This document shows, piece after piece, positions 1 through 9,179 of a DNA stretch of 64,000 nucleotides. The DNA is taken from contig NZ_QSQT01000008.1 in NCBI RefSeq assembly GCF_003437535.1, positions 69,357-133,356 of the forward strand, read 5' to 3'. Under the pieces are notes generated by a model. It did no database searches. It saw nothing but the letters and a program-made list of their open reading frames with translations, and was not told the DNA's origin. The translations under genes were made by a program, and so were the position numbers. Position 1 is the first letter of the stretch, and each line of letters starts with the position of its first letter. This DNA is from Phocaeicola plebeius. Lineage in GTDB: Bacteria; Bacteroidota; Bacteroidia; Bacteroidales; Bacteroidaceae.

Positions 1-3000
1 AAAGTGCTCGATGCAATCCTTGTAGGAACTGATTGTACTTATAAAATTAATGATGGATATATAGTAATTACTCCCGTTCAGAAAGGTACAGTAAGAAAGA
101 TCGAAGGAACCGTGAAGGACACGAAAGGTGAGCCGATTATTGGTGCTACAGTAATGGTAAAAGGTACTGCAACAGGAACAATTACCGATTTCGATGGAAA
201 TTTTTCTCTTGATGCAACAGATGGTGCTAACCTGGAAATTTCTTATGTGGGATACCAAAGTCAGCAAATTAAGGCAATCTCTGGAAAACTTTTAGCAGTA
301 ACATTGAAAGAGGATACAGAAATATTGGATGAGGTTGTGGTTGTAGGATATGGAACTCAGCGTAAACGAGATGTGACAACTTCTATAGCAAGTGTTCGTG
401 CTAGCGATTTGAAAGGTCAGCCTGTGAGTTCTATGGCTGAAGCAATGGCTGGTAAGATGCCGGGTGTACAGATTACTCAAGGAACAGGTGCTCCGGGTTC
501 TTCTTTACAAATAAAAGTTCGTGGTACGGGAACAATTACAGCCGGCACATCGCCTCTTTACGTTGTGGATGGTGTACCTTTAGCAAAAGACCAATTGAAT
601 ACTTTTAATATGAATGATGTTGAAAGCATTGAAGTATTGAAAGATGCATCTTCTGCTGCAATTTATGGTTCAAGAGGCTCAAATGGAGTTGTTTTGATCA
701 CGACTAAAAAGGGTACTAGTGGTAAGACTACTGTAACTTATGGGGGATATTATGCATGGCAAAGTGTATCAAAGAAGATAGATATGCTGGATGCTTATGA
801 ATATGCGGAACTTGCCTATGATGCTCGTAATAATACTTATGTTGATAAAATGGAATCTATAAATCGTAAGCGTATTGCGGCAGGTAATTCTCCGTTACCA
901 TTTAGTATATCGGATAATAATGCATTGCGCTTGAAGAATTCTGGAAATGATTATAATACGATAGTTCCAATGGAGCTTATTCCATATCTGAATGGAACAC
1001 CAGGATTAACCAATACTGATTGGCAGGATGAAATATATCGTACAGCTGGTATGCAGAATCATACAGTTTCTGCTTCTGGGGGTAGCGATAAGATTAAATA
1101 TTATGTTTCGTTGGATTATTTAAATCAAGATGGTATCATTATTAATAGTGATTTTAAACGTTATGGTGCTCGATTGAATTTGGATGTATCGGAAGGTATT
1201 TTTAAATTCGGTATTACTTTAAATCCATCTTTGACTATAGAAAATAAAGTAAATTCTGATGGGGCTTATAATAGTAATGGGGGAGGTGTGGTAGCTTCTG
1301 CTCTGCATAGTTCCCCGATCTTTCCTGTTTACAATGATGATGGCAGTTTTTGTTTTGCACAAAATTCATGGAGTGCTGATACTGAAACAATTATGGATGA
1401 TGGAAGTATAAAACGAGGAAATAGTCAGACTCAGGTTTGGAATCCTGTAGCTTTGGCAATGCTTCAGAAGGATGAAAAGAAGGCGTCAAGGATTTTTGGA
1501 AATATTTATGGTGAGGTTGCTTTCCTTCCCTCTTTGAAATATAGGGCAAATTTTGGAGTGGATCTTTATAATGATTCGGAAGATACATTCAGACCTTCTA
1601 CTATCCCATTGTCTAATACAAAAGGAAATCCAGAGTCTATACCAGAAGCTACATCACAGACCAGCCGTATATATAACTGGGTTTTTGAACAGACACTATC
1701 TTATAATAAAAATTTTGGAGGACATTCAGTGTCTGTACTAGGAGGTTGGACAATGCAGTATCAAAGAGACGAAAGTAATTATGCTTTTGCAAACGGTTTT
1801 ATTATAAATTCTATACCTACGCTTAATGCAGGAACCGTAACAAGAGGTAATTCCAATGCTTCAGAATGGTCTTTATTGTCTGCCCTAGCACGTATACAAT
1901 ATAATTATTTGGGTAAATATATGATAACAGGGGCTTTACGTGCTGATGGCGCTTCACGGTTTGGTAAAAATAATCGTTGGGGATATTTCCCTTCCGTTTC
2001 TCTTGGATGGCGTATTTCAGAAGAAAAATTTATGAATTCGCTTGAATTTATTGATGATTTAAAGTTAAGAGCAAGTTATGGTTTGACTGGTAATTTTAAT
2101 ATACCTAATTATGGAACACAAGGAGAGTTGGCTTACTATAGCTATGTTTTGGGAGGTTCAAGTCCAGATGCAATTAAAGGTGCTGCTCCGAAGAGTATGC
2201 CTAATCCTGATTTGAAATGGGAAAAGACAGCTCAAGTTAATGTCGGTTTTGATGCTACATTATTTAAAAATCGCTTAACATTAGGTCTTGATTTGTATAA
2301 TAGTAATACTTATGATCTATTGTTGAATGTTCCAGTTCCAATGACTACTGGTTATACTACAAGATTAGAGAATATAGGTAAAGTAAATAATAAAGGTATT
2401 GAATTTAATATTTCAACTAACCATCAGATGGGAGATGTTACTTGGAGTGCATATTTTAATATCTCAAAGAATATAAATGAGGTAAAAGCACTTGGACCAG
2501 GTAATGCAGATATAATATCTTCTGGATCTGTAGGTAATGCTTATTTTATAACTAGGGTAGGGGAACCAATCGGTTCATATTATTTACCAGTAGTAGAAGG
2601 TGTTTATAAAAATCAGGCGGAAGTAGATGCTTCATTGCATTATGTTGACTCTCCTTCAAATTATGGTTTAGCTGATACAAAACCTGGTGATTTTAAATTT
2701 AAGGATGTTAATGGTGATGGTATTTTGGATATTTCAGATACCGACAGAGCTATAGTCGGGAATTATATGCCTGATTTCGCTTATGGATTCGGTGCTAATA
2801 TTGCATGGAAAGGAATAGATTTGGGAGTTATTTTCCAAGGTGTTTATGGAAATGAAATATTGAATTTGTCTCGACGTTATTTTTATAATCATGAAGGGAA
2901 TATGAACAATTATAAAGGAGCATTGGATCGGTGGAAGTCTGAAGATAATCTAGGAAGTGGTATGAATGTTCGTGCTAATCGTGTAAGTAAAGGACAGAAT

Positions 3001-3273
3001 GGAACAACTTCTACATGGCACGTTGAAGATGGATCTTATTTAAGAATAAAAAATATATCTTTAGGATATACATTCCCTATGAGTCTGGTAAATAAGGTTT
3101 GTTTACAAGCTGCTCGTATTTATTGTTCTATACAAAATCCATTTACATTTACTCGTTATGAAGGATATAATCCAGAAGTTTCTAATAGAAATTCTGTAAC
3201 AACTAATGGAGAAGATTATGGAGTATATCCATTGGCCAGAACAATTTCTCTTGGAGTTAACCTTACATTTTAA
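1..3273 (+). CDS. SusC/RagA-family TonB-dependent outer-membrane receptor, 5' partial
   Basis: Outer-membrane importer of the SusC family, which pairs with a SusD lipoprotein to take up bulky ligands using TonB energy. The gene starts before the window. The first ~25 residues look like the tail of an STN domain, followed by a carboxypeptidase-regulatory-like sandwich (about residues 33-100), a TonB-box-like DEVVVVGYG (about 111-119), the plug with VRGTGTI and PLYVVDGVPL, and a beta-barrel ending in aromatic LTF. The STN domain means it could take part in anti-sigma signalling, but no sigma/anti-sigma pair is visible here. The susD partner starts 23 bases downstream. Base use is AT-rich compared with the housekeeping genes from 8 kb onward. 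The family call is firm. The ligand is inferred only from neighbours: a glycerophosphodiester. Confidence 0.95.
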   Translation, partial: KVLDAILVGTDCTYKINDGYIVITPVQKGTVRKIEGTVKDTKGEPIIGATVMVKGTATGTITDFDGNFSLDATDGANLEISYVGYQSQQIKAISGKLLAVTLKEDTEILDEVVVVGYGTQRKRDVTTSIASVRASDLKGQPVSSMAEAMAGKMPGVQITQGTGAPGSSLQIKVRGTGTITAGTSPLYVVDGVPLAKDQLNTFNMNDVESIEVLKDASSAAIYGSRGSNGVVLITTKKGTSGKTTVTYGGYYAWQSVSKKIDMLDAYEYAELAYDARNNTYVDKMESINRKRIAAGNSPLPFSISDNNALRLKNSGNDYNTIVPMELIPYLNGTPGLTNTDWQDEIYRTAGMQNHTVSASGGSDKIKYYVSLDYLNQDGIIINSDFKRYGARLNLDVSEGIFKFGITLNPSLTIENKVNSDGAYNSNGGGVVASALHSSPIFPVYNDDGSFCFAQNSWSADTETIMDDGSIKRGNSQTQVWNPVALAMLQKDEKKASRIFGNIYGEVAFLPSLKYRANFGVDLYNDSEDTFRPSTIPLSNTKGNPESIPEATSQTSRIYNWVFEQTLSYNKNFGGHSVSVLGGWTMQYQRDESNYAFANGFIINSIPTLNAGTVTRGNSNASEWSLLSALARIQYNYLGKYMITGALRADGASRFGKNNRWGYFPSVSLGWRISEEKFMNSLEFIDDLKLRASYGLTGNFNIPNYGTQGELAYYSYVLGGSSPDAIKGAAPKSMPNPDLKWEKTAQVNVGFDATLFKNRLTLGLDLYNSNTYDLLLNVPVPMTTGYTTRLENIGKVNNKGIEFNISTNHQMGDVTWSAYFNISKNINEVKALGPGNADIISSGSVGNAYFITRVGEPIGSYYLPVVEGVYKNQAEVDASLHYVDSPSNYGLADTKPGDFKFKDVNGDGILDISDTDRAIVGNYMPDFAYGFGANIAWKGIDLGVIFQGVYGNEILNLSRRYFYNHEGNMNNYKGALDRWKSEDNLGSGMNVRANRVSKGQNGTTSTWHVEDGSYLRIKNISLGYTFPMSLVNKVCLQAARIYCSIQNPFTFTRYEGYNPEVSNRNSVTTNGEDYGVYPLARTISLGVNLTF

Positions 3274-3296
3274 TTAATATTTAATTATTTAGAAAT

Positions 3297-4667
3297 ATGA
3301 AACGAATTATATCATATGTTTTTGCCGGTTTGATAATGACTGGTTGCAATGATTTTTTGGATTTGAAACCTATAGATTTCCCTACTGAAGAAACATTTTA
3401 TAATGATGTAAAAGGTTTGGAAGGTGCTGTGATAGGAGTGTATGACGAACTTCAATCTAGTAGTCAGTATGGTGGTAATTTTATGACATTGATGGAAATT
3501 AGAGGTGACAATGTAATGGATGATAATTCTGGTGCTGGAGGTGGTGTCAGGTATCAGATAGAAGTTTTTACAGAAACTCCTGCTAATACAAATTTATCAG
3601 ATGCATGGAGTTCACTTTATAAAACAATTTATCGTTGTAATCTTGTCCTTCATAATGTAGAATCCGTGAAAATGACAGAGGATAAATATAATGAAATAGT
3701 AGGACAGGTATCGTTTGTTAGGGCTTTATCTTATTTTAATTTAGTAAGATTATGGGGAAAGGTTCCATTGGTAACAGAGCCGCAAACAGTAGAAGATGCA
3801 AGGAACAATAAGCGTGAAGAGGTATCAGTTATTTATAATCAAATCATTGAAGACTTGAATGTTGCAAAATCATTACCAAGCGAATGGCCTGATGAGGAGA
3901 AAGGAAGGGTAACGTCTTATGCAGCATGTGCTTTATTGGCTAAAGTTTATTTATATATGGAGAATTATGATAAAGTATATGAAGAACTTACCCCTATTGT
4001 TTCTGTTATAAAAGAAGGTAAAGAATTGAGTTTAGTTCCAACACCTGAAACTTTTCCAAACAATCTTAAGACTAGTAAGGATATTATTTTTGCGGTTCAA
4101 TATTTGAAAGGCGGCATAGGTGAGTCTGTTCATCAGAACAATCGTTATCGTAATAATGATAATGGTAATGTAATATCTTTACCGCAAAGTGAGTTTGAAA
4201 GTGATAATGATAATAGAAAGTTTCTTTTGGCTCCTACTGGTAGCGGTGAGAGACCGGGAAAGTTTGATACTCCTGCTACAAATAATGAAACAAGTTCTGA
4301 TTTTCCGGTGTTGCGTTGTGCTGATGTAATGTTAATGTATGCAGAAGCGTTAAATGAATTATCTCAATCGCCTACTCAAGGTGCTTTAGATGCATTGAAT
4401 GCAGTACGTAATAATGCAGGACTACCTGATAAAGAATTATCTGATTTTGTATCAAAGGAAAGTCTTAGAAAAGCGATTCATAAAGAACGACGTTTAGAAT
4501 TAGCTTTGGAATGTGATAGATGGTTTGACATTGTTCGTACAAATATTTTTAATGAAGTTTTTGTAGGTGTTGATTCATATAGAGTTTTGTATCCTATTCC
4601 TCAAACTGAAATTGAAAATGTCAATGATAAATCTGATTGGCAGAACGAAGGATACATTATTGGATAA
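3297..4667 (+). CDS. SusD/RagB-family nutrient-binding lipoprotein
   Basis: Surface lipoprotein that caps the SusC channel and captures ligand. The N-terminus has a short signal peptide and a lipobox (IMTGC, Cys17), followed by an acidic stretch typical of surface-exported Bacteroidetes lipoproteins. The N-terminal half has the helical SusD region (YRCNLVLHNVES, FVRALSYFNLVRLWGKVPL). The C-terminal half has the conserved R.ADVMLMYAEALNE and the ERRLELALECDRWFDIVR signature. At 456 aa it is on the short side for SusD proteins, which suggests fewer ligand-binding insertions and a small ligand. It follows the SusC gene closely and is separated from the phosphodiesterase gene by a perfect 30-bp palindrome. 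Confidence 0.93.
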   Translation: MKRIISYVFAGLIMTGCNDFLDLKPIDFPTEETFYNDVKGLEGAVIGVYDELQSSSQYGGNFMTLMEIRGDNVMDDNSGAGGGVRYQIEVFTETPANTNLSDAWSSLYKTIYRCNLVLHNVESVKMTEDKYNEIVGQVSFVRALSYFNLVRLWGKVPLVTEPQTVEDARNNKREEVSVIYNQIIEDLNVAKSLPSEWPDEEKGRVTSYAACALLAKVYLYMENYDKVYEELTPIVSVIKEGKELSLVPTPETFPNNLKTSKDIIFAVQYLKGGIGESVHQNNRYRNNDNGNVISLPQSEFESDNDNRKFLLAPTGSGERPGKFDTPATNNETSSDFPVLRCADVMLMYAEALNELSQSPTQGALDALNAVRNNAGLPDKELSDFVSKESLRKAIHKERRLELALECDRWFDIVRTNIFNEVFVGVDSYRVLYPIPQTEIENVNDKSDWQNEGYIIG

Positions 4668-4686
4668 ATTATTAATATGTAAAAAT

Positions 4687-4716
4687 AAAATTAGGGTATT
4701 TAAATACCCTAATTTT
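4687..4716 (+). terminator. Perfect 30-bp palindrome between susD-like and GDPD genes
   Basis: Two 15-base arms meet with no spacer (AAAATTAGGGTATTT and its complement). The RNA would fold into a hairpin flanked by A-rich and U-rich arms, starting 20 bases after the SusD stop codon. It is a likely partial terminator or 3'-end stabiliser that would give the receptor genes more transcript than the enzymes behind it. It could equally be a protein-binding dyad. Confidence 0.55.
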
Positions 4717-4735
4717 ATAATTAAAGGACTAAATT

Positions 4736-5629
4736 ATGAAAAATACAATCTTGATATTTATTATTCTGTTTTCAAGTCAATTGTTTGCACAGACAAATGT
4801 TGATAATATATTGACAAAATTACAGACTTGTGATGAAAGCACTGTTTTAGTAGCTGCCCATCGTGGTGATTGGAGAAACTATCCTGAAAATTCTTTAGAA
4901 GGTATTAATAGTGCAATAGAAATGGGAGTAGATATTGTTGAGTTAGACTTGCAATGTACAAAAGATAGTGTTTTAATTTTAATGCATGATAATACATTAG
5001 ACCGTACAACTACAGGTAAAGGAAACGTTAGCAAATATACTTTAGATGAAATTCGTAAATTAAATTTAAGAAATGGTTGTGCTATTAAAACAATTCATAA
5101 AATTCCAACTTTGGAAGAAGCTTTACTTCTTGTAAAAGGTAAAATATTGGTTAATCTTGATAAAGCAGACCGATATTTTGATATGGTTGTACCTTTATTA
5201 GAAAAGACAGGTACTACAAAACAGGTTATTATGAAGGGGAGAAAATCTGTGAAAGAAGTTAAATCTTTGTATGGGCATTATTTAAGGGATGTAATTTATA
5301 TGCCGATTGTAGATTTAGACAATCAGAATGCTGAAATAGAAATTAATAAGTTTGTTTCTGATTTATCTCCTGTAGCTTTTGAGCTGCTTTTTGAAAAGGA
5401 TTCTAACAAACTCCCATATAAAATTAAAGAGACTTTAAAAGGTAAGTCGTTAATTTGGTATAATACTTTGTGGAATACAATGGCTGGTGGACATGATGAT
5501 GATATGTCTTTAGGTAATTTGGAGGATGGTTATGGTTATTTGATAGATAAGTTGGGGTGTAGAATCATACAAACTGATCGTCCAGCTTATTTGTTAACAT
5601 ATTTGAGAAGTCGGAATTTGCATAAATGA
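4736..5629 (+). CDS. Secreted glycerophosphodiester phosphodiesterase (GDPD family)
   Basis: Predicted to hydrolyse glycerophosphodiesters to glycerol 3-phosphate and an alcohol. An N-terminal signal peptide (about residues 1-19, ending LFAQ) with no lipobox cysteine predicts a soluble periplasmic enzyme. The GDPD TIM-barrel signatures are present: AAHRGDWRNYPENS with the catalytic His-Arg, the metal-binding ELDLQ, and the second catalytic His in LMHDNTLDRTTTGKG. The C-terminal IIQTDRPAYLLTYL is also typical. The length of 297 aa is normal for secreted bacterial members. It lies between a SusCD pair and a phosphatase/organophosphate-transporter pair, so it probably acts on what the receptor imports. 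Confidence 0.9.
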   Translation: MKNTILIFIILFSSQLFAQTNVDNILTKLQTCDESTVLVAAHRGDWRNYPENSLEGINSAIEMGVDIVELDLQCTKDSVLILMHDNTLDRTTTGKGNVSKYTLDEIRKLNLRNGCAIKTIHKIPTLEEALLLVKGKILVNLDKADRYFDMVVPLLEKTGTTKQVIMKGRKSVKEVKSLYGHYLRDVIYMPIVDLDNQNAEIEINKFVSDLSPVAFELLFEKDSNKLPYKIKETLKGKSLIWYNTLWNTMAGGHDDDMSLGNLEDGYGYLIDKLGCRIIQTDRPAYLLTYLRSRNLHK

Positions 5630-5719
5630 TAGAAGAGTATAATTGAATTGAGTTATGTTGTTTTCTCTTTTATACAAAAGACGATATATGTGAATGATAT
5701 AGCTAGATGTATATCAATG

Positions 5720-5765
5720 ATATTTATTGCCTGCAAGATCTAAAAATTTTGTAGGCAATAAATAT
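5720..5765 (+). repeat. Long hairpin upstream of the HAD phosphatase gene
   Basis: Perfect 13-bp arms (5720-5732 and 5753-5765) extend inward to about 20 pairs if two G-U pairs are allowed, leaving a loop of about 6 bases. It ends about 20 bases before the next start codon, so it could act on RNA stability or translation, or end part of the upstream transcript. There is no long U tract directly after it. Confidence 0.5.
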
Positions 5766-5785
5766 ATGACTTTAAATGAAAAATC

Positions 5786-6409
5786 ATGAATAAAATAAAA
5801 AATATTATTTTCGATTGGGGAAATGTGTTGATTGATGTCAGGCCTGAAAACTTTATAGAAGAGTGTAAAAAAGTAGGTGTGAAGTTTACAAATAGAGAAG
5901 TTAATAGTACTCATAAAGCTGGTTTTTTTCTCGAGCATGAAATGGGTGTGATTTCGGATAAACAATTTAGAAATGAATTTCGTTTATGTTCATCTTCAAA
6001 CCTTACAGATGAGGAAATTGATTTTATATGGAATTCAATGCTTGGAAAAGTACCTCTTTATAAACTTGAATTATTGGTTTCTTTAAAAAGAAAATACAAT
6101 TTGTATCTTCTTAGTAATACAAACTCTATACACTGGAATAGATATTCTGGAACAGTTTTTAGTTATAATGGATTAAATGTAAACGATATATTTGATGGAG
6201 TGTATTTGTCATATATGCTTCATTCCTCAAAGCCTGATGAACGAATATTTAAAATGGTTATTGAAGATAGCGGAATAGACGTGAATGAAACATTGTTTGT
6301 AGACGATTCATTAAAAAACTGCTATACAGCACAGCGGTTAGGAATGGAAGTTTTAAATTACATTCCTGGCAGTGATTTAAGATATTATTTATTAAAAGAA
6401 TTGGAATAA
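5786..6409 (+). CDS. HAD-superfamily phosphatase (subfamily IA, YihX-like)
   Basis: Haloacid-dehalogenase-fold hydrolase of 207 aa. Motif I is FDWGNVL with nucleophile Asp10. The usual second Asp is Gly12, as in the YihX/DLGNV group. Motif II is LLSNTN, motif III is the Lys in SKPDERIF, and motif IV is FVDDSLKN. No signal peptide is seen, so it is cytoplasmic. It lies 2 bases before the organophosphate-transporter gene. A reasonable inference is that it dephosphorylates an imported sugar or polyol phosphate, possibly glycerol 3-phosphate. The substrate cannot be read from the sequence. Confidence 0.85.
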   Translation: MNKIKNIIFDWGNVLIDVRPENFIEECKKVGVKFTNREVNSTHKAGFFLEHEMGVISDKQFRNEFRLCSSSNLTDEEIDFIWNSMLGKVPLYKLELLVSLKRKYNLYLLSNTNSIHWNRYSGTVFSYNGLNVNDIFDGVYLSYMLHSSKPDERIFKMVIEDSGIDVNETLFVDDSLKNCYTAQRLGMEVLNYIPGSDLRYYLLKELE

Positions 6410-6411
6410 AT

Positions 6412-7751
6412 ATGATATTAAAATCAGTAATAGACTTTTATAGAGTCTCAACACCAAAGTCTTGTAATTATAGTTCGTCTGAAGAAATAAAAAAGAAGAT
6501 GCGGATTTACAAATGGTCAACTTTTCTTTCAGCAACATTTGGCTATGGTATGTATTATGTATGTAGATTAAGTTTAAATGTTGTGAAAAAGCCAATTGTA
6601 GAGGAAGGAATATTCTCAGAAACAGAGCTGGGTATAATAGGTTCTGTATTATTTTTTACTTATGCAATAGGAAAATTTACCAATGGTTTTATGGCTGATA
6701 GAAGTAATATCAATAGATTTATGTCAACGGGACTATTGATAACTTCTCTTGTAAATTTAGCTCTTGGTTTTACAAACTCTTTTATTCTTTTTGCCGTACT
6801 TTGGGGTATAAGTGGTTGGTTTCAGTCAATGGGGGCTGCATCTTGTGTTGTAGGGCTTTCTCGCTGGTTTGATGATAAAGAACGAGGCTCTTTTTATGGT
6901 TTTTGGTCTGCTAGTCATAATATAGGTGAGGCGCTTACTTTTATTATAGTAGCTTCAATTGTATCTGCATTAGGTTGGAGATATGGATTTTGGGGTGCTG
7001 GTCTGCTTGGTTTATTAGGTACTTTGATTATATGGAATTTTTTTCATGACTCTCCAGAGAGTAAGGGACTTCCTTCTAATATTAAGAAAGTTCAAACTAC
7101 TGAAAAACAGCGGATTATAATGAGGCTCAAAAGCAAGTTCTATTAATGCCTGCTATATGGATATTAGCTTTATCAAGTGCTTTTATGTATATTAGTCGTT
7201 ATGCAGTTAATAGTTGGGGAGTTTTTTATCTTGAAGCACAAAAAGGTTATAGTACACTTGATGCAAGTTTTATTATATCAGTTAATTCTGTATGTGGTAT
7301 AGTTGGAACAGCTTTCTCTGGTTATATCTCAGATAAGTTGTTTAATGGGAGAAGAAATATTCCAGCATTGATATTTGGGTTACTTAATGTTGGTGCTTTA
7401 TCTATATTTTTGTTAGTTCCTGGTGTACATTACTGGCTGGATGTTATTGCAATGATAATGTTTGGCCTTGGGATAGGTGTACTTCTTTGTTTCCTTGGAG
7501 GGTTAATGGCTGTGGATATAGCACCAAGAAATGCCTCTGGTGCGGCCCTCGGCGTAGTTGGTATAGCTAGTTATGTAGGTGCTGGAATTCAAGATGTAAT
7601 GAGTGGAATATTGATAGAAGGAAATAAGACTATCGTAGATGGTCAAGATGTTTATGATTTTACGGCTATAAATTATTTTTGGATAGGTGCAGCGCTTTTA
7701 TCTGTTATTTGTGCATTGTTAGTATGGAATGCAAAAGCTTCTAGAGAATAG
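6412..7751 (+). pseudogene. GlpT/UhpT-like organophosphate transporter, broken by a one-base frameshift
   Basis: A major-facilitator transporter of the organophosphate:phosphate antiporter family is split into two reading frames (6412-7146 and 7146-7751). The first frame covers about TM1-6 and ends at a TAA. The second frame continues without loss if joined near 7103-7107: reading back from its ATG gives in-frame EAQKQVLLMPAIWILAL, which is family-like. One A restored to the 5-A run after ACTG joins the frames into about 446 aa, the normal length. Both arginines that align with the substrate-binding pair of GlpT are present (YYVCR in the first half, YISRY in the second). It may be a true pseudogene, a slippage-read gene or a sequencing error. 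Base use matches the rest of the locus. Confidence 0.8.
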
Positions 7752-7818
7752 ATTTATAAAATTAGATATGTAATTAATAATAGGTTAAGCGAGTGCTTTG
7801 AAAAAAGGATTTCTAAAG

Positions 7819-7881
7819 TAAAAATTTCCTGCTTTTAGTCTCATGAATTAGTATAATTGAGACTAAAAACAGGAAATTTTA
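7819..7881. terminator. Bidirectional terminator between transporter and DEAD-box helicase genes
   Basis: Inverted repeat of about 24 bp (7820-7843 with 7858-7881, one or two mismatches) flanked by A and T tracts. It serves two convergent genes, the transporter on plus and the helicase on minus, whose stop codon is at 7885. Confidence 0.8.
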
Positions 7882-7884
7882 TGT

Positions 7885-9159
7885 TTAGTTCTTGACCGTT
7901 CTTTCTCCCTGCTTTTTCGCATGGTTTCCCCCTTTCTTTTTCCATCCGCCTTTTTTGTTGCGGGAGAAATTCTTCACCTGTTTGCCTCCTTCTTTTCTGG
8001 AAGTGCGGGGAGCATATACCGGACCTTCGCCCAGTTCTTCAGGTACGGGGAGTTTGTAAATATCTTTTCCTAAGAATGTTTCGATTTGCTTGAAACGGGT
8101 CTGTTCGGTTTCACTTACAAAAGTGATGGCGCATCCGTCGTTGTTGGCACGGGCCGTACGTCCGATGCGGTGTACGTAGTCCTCGCTATCATGCGGCACG
8201 TCGTAGTTGATGACCAGGCGGATGTCGTCGATGTCGATCCCACGGGCCACGATGTCGGTAGCCACCAGGATGTCGATGCGGCGGTTGCGGAACTCATGCA
8301 TGATTTCTTCGCGCTGGCTTTGCTCCAGGTCGGAGTGCATTTCGCCCACGTTCAGCTTCATGCGTTTCAGGGCCTTGGTCACTTCTTTCACCTTCAGCTT
8401 GGAAGAGGCAAAGATGATGACACGCTCCGGTTGCTGGGACTGGAACAGCGACTGGATGATGCCCAGTTTCTGTGCCTCGTAGCAGATGTAAGCGGCTTGA
8501 ATGATTTTTTCCGCCGGCTTGGATACGGCCAGTTTCACTTCCACCGGGTCGTGAAGAATGGTCTTGGCCAGTTGCTGGATTTTGGTCGGCATGGTGGCGG
8601 AGAACATAATGGTCTGCCGTTCCTTGGGAAGATACTTGACAATCTGCATGATGTCGTCCGAGAATCCCATATCGAGCATGCGGTCTGCTTCGTCGAGGAT
8701 GAAGAAAGATACTTTCGACAAGTCCACATAACCTAAGCTTAAGTGGCTGATCAGACGTCCCGGAGTAGCGATTACTACATCCGCTCCCAAAGTCAGCCCT
8801 TTCTTTTCCTGCTCAAAACGGATACCGTCGTTTCCTCCATACACCGCCACGCTTGACACCGGCATGAAATAGGAGAAACCCTCCATCTGCTGGTCAATCT
8901 GCATGGCCAGTTCGCGGGTGGGCGACATGATGATACAATTGATGGCATCCTCTGGATAACCTCCCTTGCTCAACTGGTTCAACACCGGAAGCAGGTAGGC
9001 CGCCGTTTTTCCCGTACCTGTCTGGGCCACGCCAATCAGGTCTTTCCCTTCCAGGATGACAGGGATGGTATGTTCCTGCACGGGCGTACATTCCTGGAAA
9101 TTCATTGCGTCCAAGGCATCGAGGACGCTATCTTCTAAGTTCAGTTCCGAAAACTTCAT
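7885..9159 (-). CDS. DEAD-box ATP-dependent RNA helicase (RhlE-like)
   Basis: RNA helicase of 424 aa that remodels RNA or ribonucleoprotein structure. All core motifs are visible in order: a Q motif with CTPVQ, motif I AQTGTGKT, Ia PTRELAMQI, Ib TPGRL, II DEAD, III SAT, V ATDIVARGIDI and VI YVHRIGRTAR. The C-terminal tail from about residue 385 is rich in Lys, Arg and Gly (NKKGGWKKKGG), as in RhlE-type proteins, where such tails hold RNA. It starts 20 bases after the serB stop and may be cotranscribed with it. Confidence 0.93.
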   Translation of the reverse strand: MKFSELNLEDSVLDALDAMNFQECTPVQEHTIPVILEGKDLIGVAQTGTGKTAAYLLPVLNQLSKGGYPEDAINCIIMSPTRELAMQIDQQMEGFSYFMPVSSVAVYGGNDGIRFEQEKKGLTLGADVVIATPGRLISHLSLGYVDLSKVSFFILDEADRMLDMGFSDDIMQIVKYLPKERQTIMFSATMPTKIQQLAKTILHDPVEVKLAVSKPAEKIIQAAYICYEAQKLGIIQSLFQSQQPERVIIFASSKLKVKEVTKALKRMKLNVGEMHSDLEQSQREEIMHEFRNRRIDILVATDIVARGIDIDDIRLVINYDVPHDSEDYVHRIGRTARANNDGCAITFVSETEQTRFKQIETFLGKDIYKLPVPEELGEGPVYAPRTSRKEGGKQVKNFSRNKKGGWKKKGGNHAKKQGERTVKN

Positions 9160-9179
9160 ATAGTAATGTTATCTTGTCA

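Noticed and set aside
7100..7150. Programmed frameshift as the main explanation for the split transporter
   Set aside because: The site lacks a proper X-XXY-YYZ heptamer in frame and has no clear downstream stimulator. Kept only as an alternative to deletion or sequencing error.
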